NCBI GenBank assembly: GCA_030620125.1
Contig: JAUXFI010000033.1
Coordinates: 1 to 12,783, forward strand
Length of the DNA stretch: 12,783 nucleotides
Direction: 5' to 3'
Origin: Anaerolineae bacterium
GTDB taxonomy: Bacteria; Chloroflexota; Anaerolineae; B4-G1
Shown here: positions 6,312 through 12,194 of the stretch, piece after piece
Layout: every line of letters begins with the position of its first letter
Numbering within the stretch: the first letter of the stretch is position 1
Made by a program: the position numbers and the translations under genes
Notes under the pieces: generated by a model
What the model was told of the DNA's origin: nothing
The model's input: only the letters and a program-made list of their open reading frames with translations
Databases searched by the model: none

Positions 6312-6347
6312 CGGGCGTGGCTACATCAGCCACGCCCGTTATTTTTT
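6312..6347 (+). terminator. Intrinsic terminator after the FmdB-family gene
   Basis: An 11-bp perfect GC-rich stem (6312-6322 with 6328-6338) and a five-base loop ACATC are followed by TTATTTTTT. It lies 30 bases after the FmdB stop, in the convergent gap before the minus-strand operon ends. The hairpin may also slow transcription arriving from the right, but there is no clear U-tract for that direction. Confidence 0.92.
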
Positions 6348-6362
6348 CCGTTACCGATCCTC

Positions 6363-6662
6363 CTACAACTGAAACCCTCCACTGGCGCGGATGATCTTTT
6401 GGCTATAGTCCGTCACGTAGGTGAGCAGTCTCTCCTTCAACTCGTGCCATTCGTCTGACTCGAGGGCCTGCTGCAAGCTCTCCAGGCTCTCCACGATGCC
6501 TCCTGTGAGGATCTGCGGGCGGTCGCCGTAGGCGGTGTACCAGGCATCGGTGGGTCGAATCCCAAGTTTGGCCAGCCCTGGCCCGAACTCTCTTACCACG
6601 AACTCAAAGTAGTCATCTTCGTGGCCTGATCGGATGTTCCAGGTCATCAGGAGCTTGAACAT
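6363..6662 (-). CDS. Small unknown protein, possibly ferredoxin-like alpha/beta-barrel fold
   Basis: A 99-residue soluble protein I do not recognise. The alternation of strands and helices (FKLLMTWNIRSGHEDDYFEFVVREFGPGLAKLG, then AWYTAYGDRPQILTGGIVESLESLQQAL, then a C-terminal helix) is in the style of dimeric alpha/beta-barrel (ABM/NIPSNAP-like) proteins, but no catalytic motif can be named. AAGGA before the ATG supports the start. It is the last gene of the minus-strand unit, 16 bases after the TPR lipoprotein gene. Confidence 0.75.
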   Translation of the reverse strand: MFKLLMTWNIRSGHEDDYFEFVVREFGPGLAKLGIRPTDAWYTAYGDRPQILTGGIVESLESLQQALESDEWHELKERLLTYVTDYSQKIIRASGGFQL

Positions 6663-6678
6663 GCTTGATCCTTTTTCA

Positions 6679-7455
6679 CTACGGGCATCCTAGAGCGGTC
6701 ATCGTTTGCTCTGCTTGAGCCTGCCAGGCTGGCGGCGGGTCCAGTTCCAGGAAGCGGTTGTACATCTCGCAGGCTCCCTCCGTATCACCGCTCTGGGCAT
6801 AAGCTCCTCCCAGCGCGTAGTATGCCTGTGGCGAATCAGGGATTTGCTCGATGGCCCGCTCCAGCACCTCGATAGCGGCTGTGTGGTTCGCTTGCTGGAT
6901 GTAGACGTTCCCCATGCCGATCAGCGCCTCTGGCATGTCTTCCTTGAGCTCCAGGGCGGCCTCGAATTCAGCGATGGCCTGTTCCAACAGTTGCGCATCC
7001 GGCGAAGCCGCAGCGTCAGTCCCCGAGAGCGCGAGGACGAGGTAGGTAGCGCCGAGTTGATAGTGGGTGTCAGGGTCATCGGGATCCAGTCTCAGGGCGA
7101 CCTCGAACTCGGCGACGGCGGAGCCCGGGTCCTGCAATTGGAAGTAGGTCACACCCAGGTTGTGGTGGGCGGCCCCGTTGTCGGGGTCGAGCGCCACCAC
7201 TGTGCGAAACTCCTCGGCCGCCTTCATCAGGTCGCCAGTCCGATTGTAGACTTGCCCCAACAAGAAGTGAGCCTCACTGTTGCCTGGGTCCGCTTCGGCA
7301 GCAGTCTCCAGGTCGGCGATGGCCTCCGCGTACTCGCCAGCCTCCAGGTGGGCGCGACCCGACTCCACCATGTCGTCCTCGCTTGAGGCCTCTCCTTGGC
7401 AGGCGACCAGCACCAACACGAGCAATGCAGCGACAAGTATAAGAGATTTGCGCAC
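6679..7455 (-). CDS. TPR-repeat lipoprotein
   Basis: An exported lipoprotein of about 258 residues. Counting from GTG 7455, it starts MRKSLILVAALLVLVLVAC, a positively charged n-region and hydrophobic core ending in a lipobox (LVAC) with the lipidated cysteine at residue 19. The rest is about six tetratricopeptide repeats from residue 28 to the end, with the usual W/L-G-Y-A-P spacing (for example AHFLLGQVYNRTGDLMKAAEE). One repeat is expanded by an ALSGTDAAASPDAQ insert. TPR lipoproteins act as scaffolds at the outer face of the membrane. GTG 7455 is preferred over ATG 7467 because GGAGG lies just before it, overlapping the end of the upstream gene, whereas the ATG has no ribosome binding site. 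The GTG is one base past the upstream stop. Confidence 0.85.
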   Translation of the reverse strand: MRKSLILVAALLVLVLVACQGEASSEDDMVESGRAHLEAGEYAEAIADLETAAEADPGNSEAHFLLGQVYNRTGDLMKAAEEFRTVVALDPDNGAAHHNLGVTYFQLQDPGSAVAEFEVALRLDPDDPDTHYQLGATYLVLALSGTDAAASPDAQLLEQAIAEFEAALELKEDMPEALIGMGNVYIQQANHTAAIEVLERAIEQIPDSPQAYYALGGAYAQSGDTEGACEMYNRFLELDPPPAWQAQAEQTMTALGCP

Positions 7456-7456
7456 T

Positions 7457-8110
7457 TTATCCTCCATTTTGTTGTTTGGGTTCCAGGACGACGACCTGCG
7501 TTTCTTCCGCTAGGCTGGACAGGTTGACCTTGAGTGTCTCCTGGGTGTCAACTTTTTCCAGGCCCATTTCCTTCAGGAAGCGACCCAGGGCACCAAGTTT
7601 GACTTTTAGTCCCTGGACTTTGTAGTGCATTGGGATGACGATGCCAGGCTCAAAGAGGCTGATGACCTCGGATGCCTGGGTCGGGCTGAGACTTCCGCCG
7701 TCCCCCACGGGCACCAGCAGGATATTGACAGTGCCCAGATTCTCCACCTGGGATTGGGTGGGCACGTGTCCCAGTCGTCCCAGGTGACACACGGTCAATC
7801 TGCCAAAGTCGAAGGTGAAGATGGTGTTCAGGCCCCGCGAGGCTCCACGCTTGCCATCGGCGAAGGTGACGATGCCAGTGATGAATACGTCGCCGATTTC
7901 GTACTCGCCGGGGCCGTCGAGCAGTTTGAACGGTCCCCGCACGCCTTTTGTGTAGCGACACTGGGGGTCGTCGTGGCTGAAAGTGACGACGTTGGCGCGG
8001 GGGCGGGGAAAGGTGAGGCCGACGTCAGGTGGGTAAGGGTCGGTCACGACGCTCGCCAGACCCCGCTCGCTCAGTCGAAAGCAAGTTTGTCCATACCAGG
8101 TAATTTCCAT
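7457..8110 (-). CDS. UlaG-like metallo-beta-lactamase-fold protein, probably degenerate
   Basis: A 217-residue protein with the fold signature of the UlaG-like branch (Lactamase_B_3): start MEITWYGQTCFRL, VVTFSHDDPQCRY (41-53), GPGEYEIGDVFITGI (66-80), HLGRLGH (109-115) and VIPMHYK (158-164). Catalytic members bind two metals through HxHxDH, a later HxGD and a C-terminal His. Here HxHxDH is SHDDPQC, the HLGD-type aspartate is R112, and the early conserved His is Q8. Only H46, H109 and H162 remain as obvious candidates. It may be a non-catalytic or altered-metal relative. The leader has two CACTGCG copies (8112-8118, 8125-8131) around the Shine-Dalgarno GGAGAAG. It is the first gene of a unit with the TPR lipoprotein and the 99-residue protein. 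Confidence 0.83.
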   Translation of the reverse strand: MEITWYGQTCFRLSERGLASVVTDPYPPDVGLTFPRPRANVVTFSHDDPQCRYTKGVRGPFKLLDGPGEYEIGDVFITGIVTFADGKRGASRGLNTIFTFDFGRLTVCHLGRLGHVPTQSQVENLGTVNILLVPVGDGGSLSPTQASEVISLFEPGIVIPMHYKVQGLKVKLGALGRFLKEMGLEKVDTQETLKVNLSSLAEETQVVVLEPKQQNGG

Positions 8111-8189
8111 ACGCAGTGCTTCTCCGCAGTGAGATAACGTCGAGTTCAGCCACGCTGCACTAGCGGCGTTGGCTGCAACGAGTGGTCAA

Positions 8190-8218
8190 ATTATACTGTG
8201 AAATCAGATTCAGAGCAA
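8190..8218 (-). promoter_or_regulatory. Minus-strand promoter of the metallo-hydrolase/TPR unit
   Basis: Read on the minus strand, TTGCTC (8218-8213) and a perfect TATAAT (8195-8190) are 17 bp apart. The -35 box overlaps the last codons of the glycerol-3-phosphate dehydrogenase gene. Transcription would start near 8183, giving a leader of about 73 bases. Confidence 0.7.
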
Positions 8219-9853
8219 TGCTCGCCACTGCTGGGTGAGGGCCACCTGCGCGGCGTAGTCGGTCACCTGGCGCTCGACCTCCACCTCGTCCCAGCTCAGG
8301 CGTGAGGCCATCAGTTCGGCCACGACGCGGGCCTGATCCAGCCCCCCGTTCCGCGTCTCGTAGATCACGTGGGTGCGCCGGATGAGCACGTCGCACAGCG
8401 TCAGCGCCATCTCGTGTTGCACGCCGTAGAGGGCTTCCGCCATCAAGTAGGGCAACTCTGGCACGATGCGTTCCCCCAGGCTAGAGTTCTCCTCTGCGTA
8501 GGCCAGCACCCACATGGCGTCGTCGCCATAAGTATCCGCCAGATGTTTGTCCACTTTCTCGTTCACGCCGCTCACTCGTGCACGCTCAATCTGCGCGCCC
8601 TCCAGTGGCTCTTTGGTGCGACACTCGGATAGGGCGTGGATGTCAAACTCTTGTGCCAATCTCTTCTGAACACGGTCGGTCAGTTGCTTGCCCATCAGCC
8701 GGTGCGTGGTCAGTTTGCCGCCGGCGACGGTGATGAGGCCGGATGGGCTTTCTACAATCTCGTGTTCGCGGGACACGGCGTATGCGCCGCCCGGAGCGAA
8801 GAGGAGTGGGCGCAGGCCAGCAAAGGTGCTGATGATGTCGTCGTGCTTGATCTGTGCGCCGGGGAAAATGTGCTGCACTGCTTCCAGCAGGTATTCGATG
8901 TCGTCCGGATCGGCGGCAGGGTTGTCCAGGTCGCCCTGGTAGTCGGTGTCGGTGGTGCCGATGAGGGCAAAGTCGCCCCAGGGGATGAGGAAAACGTGCC
9001 GGCCGTCGCGAGGAGCGTCAAAGGCCACGGCGTGCTGGCTGGTCAGTCGGCTACGTGGGATGACCATGTGGATGCCCTTGGTCGGGCGTGTCATTGGCCC
9101 GGTGTAGTGCTCGTCCAGTTCGTACACGCCATCCACCCAGACGCCCGTGGCGTTGACGACGACCTTGGCCCGAACCTCGATCTCCCGCCCGCCGAGTTCA
9201 TCCACGACGTGAGCGCCGGCAACGCGCCCCCCCGATTGCGCCAGCCCGGCCACGCGGGCGTGGTTGACCATCACTGCGCCGTGGAGATGGGCGGACTTGG
9301 CGGTCGTCAGCGTCAGGCGCGCGTCGTCCACCTGCGCGTCGTAGAAGCGGGCCGCACCGAGCAGGCCTCGCCCGGCGACCAGCGGCTCGCGTCGTTGCAC
9401 CTCCGGCGGACGCAACCAGCGGTGGCGCTGGACGTTGCGGAAAAGGCTCAGCGCATCGTACATCGTCAGACCAGCGCGCAGTTGCCAGGGGGGCGGTTTC
9501 TGCCCGCGGTAGAGCGGATACAGGAATGGGAGTGGGCGCACCAGCCGGGGCGCGATCTTGCGCATCACACGCCGCTCGCTGCAGGCTTCGAACACCAGTT
9601 TGAATTGGTAATACTCCAGGTAGCGGATGCCGCCGTGGATGAGCCGCGAGGAGCGACTGCTGGTCCCGCAGCCAAAATCGCCCTTTTCGACCAGGGCGGT
9701 GCGGAAGCCGCGCATTGCCGCATCGCGGGCCACCGCCGCGCCGGTGATACCGCCGCCGATGACCAACAGGTCAAATTCCTCCTGGGCCAGGCGCTCTACG
9801 TTCTCCCGGCGGACAGCGGCAGAGAAGGGACGGTTTTGGGATATCTCGGCCAT
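8210..9853 (-). CDS. glpD: FAD-dependent glycerol-3-phosphate dehydrogenase
   Basis: A 547-residue flavoprotein that oxidises sn-glycerol 3-phosphate to dihydroxyacetone phosphate and passes electrons to quinone at the membrane. The FAD-binding Rossmann motif VIGGGITGAAVARD lies at 31-44 and the family signature GTSSRSSRLIHGGIRYLE at 63-80. GTTDTDY (299-305) and AGGKLTTHR (377-385) close the FAD site, and a DAO_C-type helical domain occupies about 400-547. Length fits aerobic GlpD. AAAGGAGA before the ATG is a strong ribosome binding site and overlaps the TAA stop of the upstream FAD-enzyme gene, so translation is coupled. No terminator is visible between it and the next minus-strand unit, so read-through is possible. 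Confidence 0.95.
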   Translation of the reverse strand: MAEISQNRPFSAAVRRENVERLAQEEFDLLVIGGGITGAAVARDAAMRGFRTALVEKGDFGCGTSSRSSRLIHGGIRYLEYYQFKLVFEACSERRVMRKIAPRLVRPLPFLYPLYRGQKPPPWQLRAGLTMYDALSLFRNVQRHRWLRPPEVQRREPLVAGRGLLGAARFYDAQVDDARLTLTTAKSAHLHGAVMVNHARVAGLAQSGGRVAGAHVVDELGGREIEVRAKVVVNATGVWVDGVYELDEHYTGPMTRPTKGIHMVIPRSRLTSQHAVAFDAPRDGRHVFLIPWGDFALIGTTDTDYQGDLDNPAADPDDIEYLLEAVQHIFPGAQIKHDDIISTFAGLRPLLFAPGGAYAVSREHEIVESPSGLITVAGGKLTTHRLMGKQLTDRVQKRLAQEFDIHALSECRTKEPLEGAQIERARVSGVNEKVDKHLADTYGDDAMWVLAYAEENSSLGERIVPELPYLMAEALYGVQHEMALTLCDVLIRRTHVIYETRNGGLDQARVVAELMASRLSWDEVEVERQVTDYAAQVALTQQWRALL

Positions 9854-9864
9854 GTTGGTCTCCT

Positions 9865-11553
9865 TTATGGGATCAAGAGAATGCCGGGGTTCATAATGCC
9901 GGTGGGATCAAAAGCCTGCTTGAGTGCCCGCAACGCCTTGACGCCCACCGGTCCCACCTCTTCTTCGAGCCACGGGGCGTGGTCGCGGCCTATGCCGTGG
10001 TGGTGGGTCAGCGTGCCGCCAGCAGCCAGGATGGCCTCGGTGGTGGCCTGCTTGATCGCCTCCCACTGGGCCTGCTTCGCCAGAGGATCGGGGTCACTCA
10101 CTTGGCGGCCCAGGAAGGTCGAATAGAGCGAGGCGCCGTGCTCGTAGGCGTGAGAGACGTGGGTCATCACGTAGCCCGGCCCTCCGCCAGTGGCCGCGAT
10201 GGCTCCTTTCATCGCGTTGGTCATAGCCTCGTAGAGGTGCGCCAGGTTAGACCAGGTGGTGGCTGTCTCCAGCGTGTCCACCAGCACGGAGTGACCGAGA
10301 AGCGTATCGCGCAAGTAGGGCTGGGCGTAACGGTCGCGTTTCCACGACCGTCCTACTGCTCGCCCCAGCGAGAGGCCCCGATGGTCGCCGCATATTTCCA
10401 GCGCCAGGTCCCACTGCTGGGCGATCCACTCGGCGGCCCCGTCAAAGCCCAGCAGCATCAAGGTGCTGCCCGAAGCAAGGTCGTGCCCCTGCACGGTCAG
10501 GTACCACTCGATCAAACGGTCGGCCAGCCGGCGCAGGCCGTGGTGCTCGTGGCTCAGTGCGGCGGAGGCGGCCGTTTCGGGCGCGTCGGATAGGCGAACG
10601 ATGGCGGGCCGCAGTTGGGGGTTCTGCATCAGGGCGCGGAAAGCGGCGACGCCGTCCTCCAGGTTATGGAAAAGGATGCCGCGATAGTCCTGCGCCGTTG
10701 GCAGGGGGCAGATACGCATCGTGGCCTCGGTAATGACGCCACAAGTGCCTTCGGAGCCAACGAATTGTTCCAGTAGACTGGGGCCGGCGGCGGTGGCGGG
10801 CGTGTCCTTCGTCTCGACGATGCCGACCGGGGTGACGACCCGCACGGCCTGGGTGAGCGCCTCGATCTTGCCGTAGCCAATAGAGTTCTGGCCAGCCGAG
10901 CGGGTGGCGATCCAGCCGCCGAGGGCGGAGAACTCGAAGGATTGGGGAAAGTGGCCCAGCGTGAAGCCTTGCGCGTTCAGTTGGATTTCTAACTCTGGCC
11001 CCGTCGCGCCGGCCTGGATGCGGGCCGTGCGCGAGACGGGGTCAACCGAAAGCACACGGTCCAGCCGGGCCAGGTCCAGTGTGATCGTGGCCTGGTCGCT
11101 GGACGCCGGCTCGACGCCCCCCAGGACGGAGCTGCCGCCACCGAAAGGGATGACGGCGACGTCTCGGTCGGCCGCCCACTTTAGCAGAGAGATGACCTGC
11201 CCCTGGTCGCTGGGGTACACGACGGCGTCTGGCGGGTTGGGGATGTAGCCGGCGCGGATGCGGATCAGGTCACGGTAGGATTTGCCGTAGGCGTGCTCGA
11301 CGCGAGATAGTTTGCCGGTACACACCGCTTCCTCGCCCAGCAGGCTGCGCAGGGATGATAGCATCGGGTCGTCCAGGCGCGGCGGCCGCAGCGAAATTTC
11401 TTCGAGGGAGACGGGCGGTGTCTCGTGCTCAAGCGCGTCGGCGGGCAGTTCGAGCCGCTCTTTGAGCATGGGCCAGAAGGTGGTGCGGCATTCCAGTGAG
11501 TAGTCCTGATCGAGTGTGCCCCAGCCCCACCAGCGCAGGTTTTGGATGTCCAT
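9865..11553 (-). CDS. Alkyl-DHAP-synthase-like FAD-binding oxidase
   Basis: A 562-residue VAO-type flavoprotein closely resembling alkylglycerone-phosphate synthase, the enzyme that swaps the acyl chain of acyl-DHAP for a fatty alcohol to make ether lipids. Landmarks are the N-terminal WWGWGTLDQDY (8-18), the FAD loop PFGGGSSVLGG (136-146), SFEFSALGGWIATRSAGQNS (205-224), FVGSEGTCGVITEATMRI (264-281) and the three-histidine motif THHHGIG (516-522), followed by the DPTGIMNPG end. These match synthase hallmarks, but FAD oxidases for D-lactate or glycolate share the fold and some bacterial relatives have unproven chemistry. It is followed after 11 bases by the glycerol-3-phosphate dehydrogenase gene, which supplies DHAP. 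GGGAG upstream of the ATG supports the start. Confidence 0.85.
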   Translation of the reverse strand: MDIQNLRWWGWGTLDQDYSLECRTTFWPMLKERLELPADALEHETPPVSLEEISLRPPRLDDPMLSSLRSLLGEEAVCTGKLSRVEHAYGKSYRDLIRIRAGYIPNPPDAVVYPSDQGQVISLLKWAADRDVAVIPFGGGSSVLGGVEPASSDQATITLDLARLDRVLSVDPVSRTARIQAGATGPELEIQLNAQGFTLGHFPQSFEFSALGGWIATRSAGQNSIGYGKIEALTQAVRVVTPVGIVETKDTPATAAGPSLLEQFVGSEGTCGVITEATMRICPLPTAQDYRGILFHNLEDGVAAFRALMQNPQLRPAIVRLSDAPETAASAALSHEHHGLRRLADRLIEWYLTVQGHDLASGSTLMLLGFDGAAEWIAQQWDLALEICGDHRGLSLGRAVGRSWKRDRYAQPYLRDTLLGHSVLVDTLETATTWSNLAHLYEAMTNAMKGAIAATGGGPGYVMTHVSHAYEHGASLYSTFLGRQVSDPDPLAKQAQWEAIKQATTEAILAAGGTLTHHHGIGRDHAPWLEEEVGPVGVKALRALKQAFDPTGIMNPGILLIP

Positions 11554-11595
11554 GGGTCAATTAGCTCCCTTATTCCTTCCACCAATAAGCGACGG

Positions 11596-11627
11596 GTCTG
11601 GACGAAGTCGCAAAGCGCGCTCCAGAC
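11596..11627 (-). other. Inverted repeat in the 5' leader of the FAD-enzyme transcript
   Basis: On the plus strand GTCTGGA (11596-11602) and TCCAGAC (11621-11627) are perfect inverted repeats with 18 bases between them. They would form a hairpin in the leader about 45 to 75 bases before the ATG at 11553. There is no U-tract, so attenuation is not evident. Confidence 0.4.
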
Positions 11628-11649
11628 ACCATTTTTCTCTTCCATCGCT

Positions 11650-11678
11650 ATTTTACCGCTACACAAAAGGGGTGTCAA
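11650..11678 (-). promoter_or_regulatory. Minus-strand promoter of the alkyl-DHAP-synthase-like / glpD operon
   Basis: Read on the minus strand, a perfect TTGACA (11678-11673) and TAAAAT (11655-11650) are 17 bp apart. The start would be near 11643, leaving a leader of about 90 bases before the ATG at 11553. Confidence 0.8.
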
Positions 11679-11696
11679 TGCCAATCGCGGTCTGTT

Positions 11697-11764
11697 ACAG
11701 TTCTTTATCAGCGCCAGGCACGCGTCTTAGTATACACGGATTCCGAGTGGATGGGAAGCAGCGT
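11697..11764. repeat. 68-bp direct repeat, copy A
   Basis: This copy matches 12008-12075 at about 60 of 68 positions without gaps. The best conserved core runs from TCAGCGCCAGGCACGCG to ACACGGATTCCG, with a single difference. It contains the palindromes ACGCGT and GTATAC. A perfect hairpin begins 19 bases after its end. No coding role is apparent. On the minus strand one frame reads HPLGIRVY then a stop. Confidence 0.9.
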
Positions 11765-11783
11765 TGGCGTTCATGAACGATGC

Positions 11784-11816
11784 GAGGGGAAACGACTGGA
11801 CAAGTCGTTTCCCCTC
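11784..11816. repeat. Perfect hairpin after repeat copy A
   Basis: A 14-bp perfect stem (GAGGGGAAACGACT, 11784-11797, with its reverse complement at 11803-11816) has a five-base loop GGACA. It has no U-tract on either side, so a normal intrinsic terminator is unlikely. Confidence 0.85.
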
Positions 11817-11859
11817 TGGTACAGTTCGGCGGAAATCCTGCGTCAGTTATTTGCTCAGA

Positions 11860-11921
11860 GGGGATCGCCAGATCCCCGTCTGGAGGGCGATTTTGCCGCA
11901 CGAGGCCGGGATCTGGCGATC
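11860..11921. repeat. Nested inverted repeats with GATC-gcca-GATC arms
   Basis: A perfect 14-bp inverted repeat pairs 11863-11876 with 11908-11921 across 31 bases. Each arm is itself quasi-palindromic: GGGGATC (11860-11866), GCCA, GATCCCC (11871-11877) can form its own small hairpin, and the right arm contains GATC-TGGC-GATC. A further GCACGA/TCGTGC pair (11898-11903 with 11920-11925) competes with the long stem. Two mutually exclusive folds are therefore possible. Confidence 0.8.
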
Positions 11922-12007
11922 GTGCAACTGGTGACGGACTTGTGCCGTCGTGTATTAGTAGCCCAAGCACCGGCTGTCCACGTTGATTATTGGTAAGCGT
12001 TCAGGCC

Positions 12008-12075
12008 ACAGTTTTTCGTCAGCGCCAGGCACGCGTCTTGGTATACACGGATTCCGCGCGGATGGAAAGCTGCGT
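12008..12075. repeat. 68-bp direct repeat, copy B
   Basis: Second copy of the element at 11697-11764, same orientation, offset by 311 bases and differing at about eight positions. A perfect hairpin of different sequence begins 25 bases after its end. On the minus strand one frame reads FHPRGIRVYQDACLALTKNC, faintly like the start of four-helix-bundle (23S intervening-sequence) proteins, but this is too short to call. Confidence 0.9.
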
Positions 12076-12100
12076 CGCCGCTGTTGACTTGTGGTCCAGC

Positions 12101-12130
12101 GCAAGAGGCTCCCCGTCGGGAGCCTCTTGC
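12101..12130. repeat. Perfect hairpin after repeat copy B
   Basis: A 13-bp perfect stem (GCAAGAGGCTCCC, 12101-12113, with 12118-12130) closes a CGTC tetraloop. It lies downstream of the DNRLRE gene stop on the minus strand (12195), so it could act in 3'-end formation or RNA stabilisation of that transcript. However, no U-tract follows in that direction. Confidence 0.85.
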
Positions 12131-12194
12131 CTTGATCCGATGCTTTTGTGTCCAGAGAGTGTGGCCGCCTCCAGACTTTGCGCATCTCCAACCG

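Larger units (their letters stand above)
11554..12194. other. Gene-free, repeat- and hairpin-rich region
   Basis: About 640 bases without a convincing gene lie between the start of the FAD-enzyme gene and the end of the DNRLRE-protein gene. Short open frames exist on both strands but have no ribosome binding sites or recognisable sequence. The region holds a minus-strand promoter and leader, two 68-bp direct repeats, two perfect hairpins and a nested GATC-rich inverted repeat, each listed separately. Confidence 0.7.

Noticed and set aside
8636..10126. Plus-strand open frame of 496 codons
   Set aside because: Antisense to glpD and the end of the alkyl-DHAP-synthase-like gene, both of which have clear motifs and ribosome binding sites.
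11695..11970. Minus-strand frame of 91 codons through repeat copy A
   Set aside because: It shares the translated repeat (RNPCIxRRVPGAD) with the frame at 11955-12191 only because the DNA is repeated; no ribosome binding site or family match.
11697..12075. The two 68-bp repeats as a CRISPR array
   Set aside because: Only two imperfect copies, far too long and spaced 243 bases apart; no cas genes.
12101..12130. Hairpin as an intrinsic terminator
   Set aside because: The stem is perfect but no U-tract follows on either strand, so it is listed as a repeat/hairpin.
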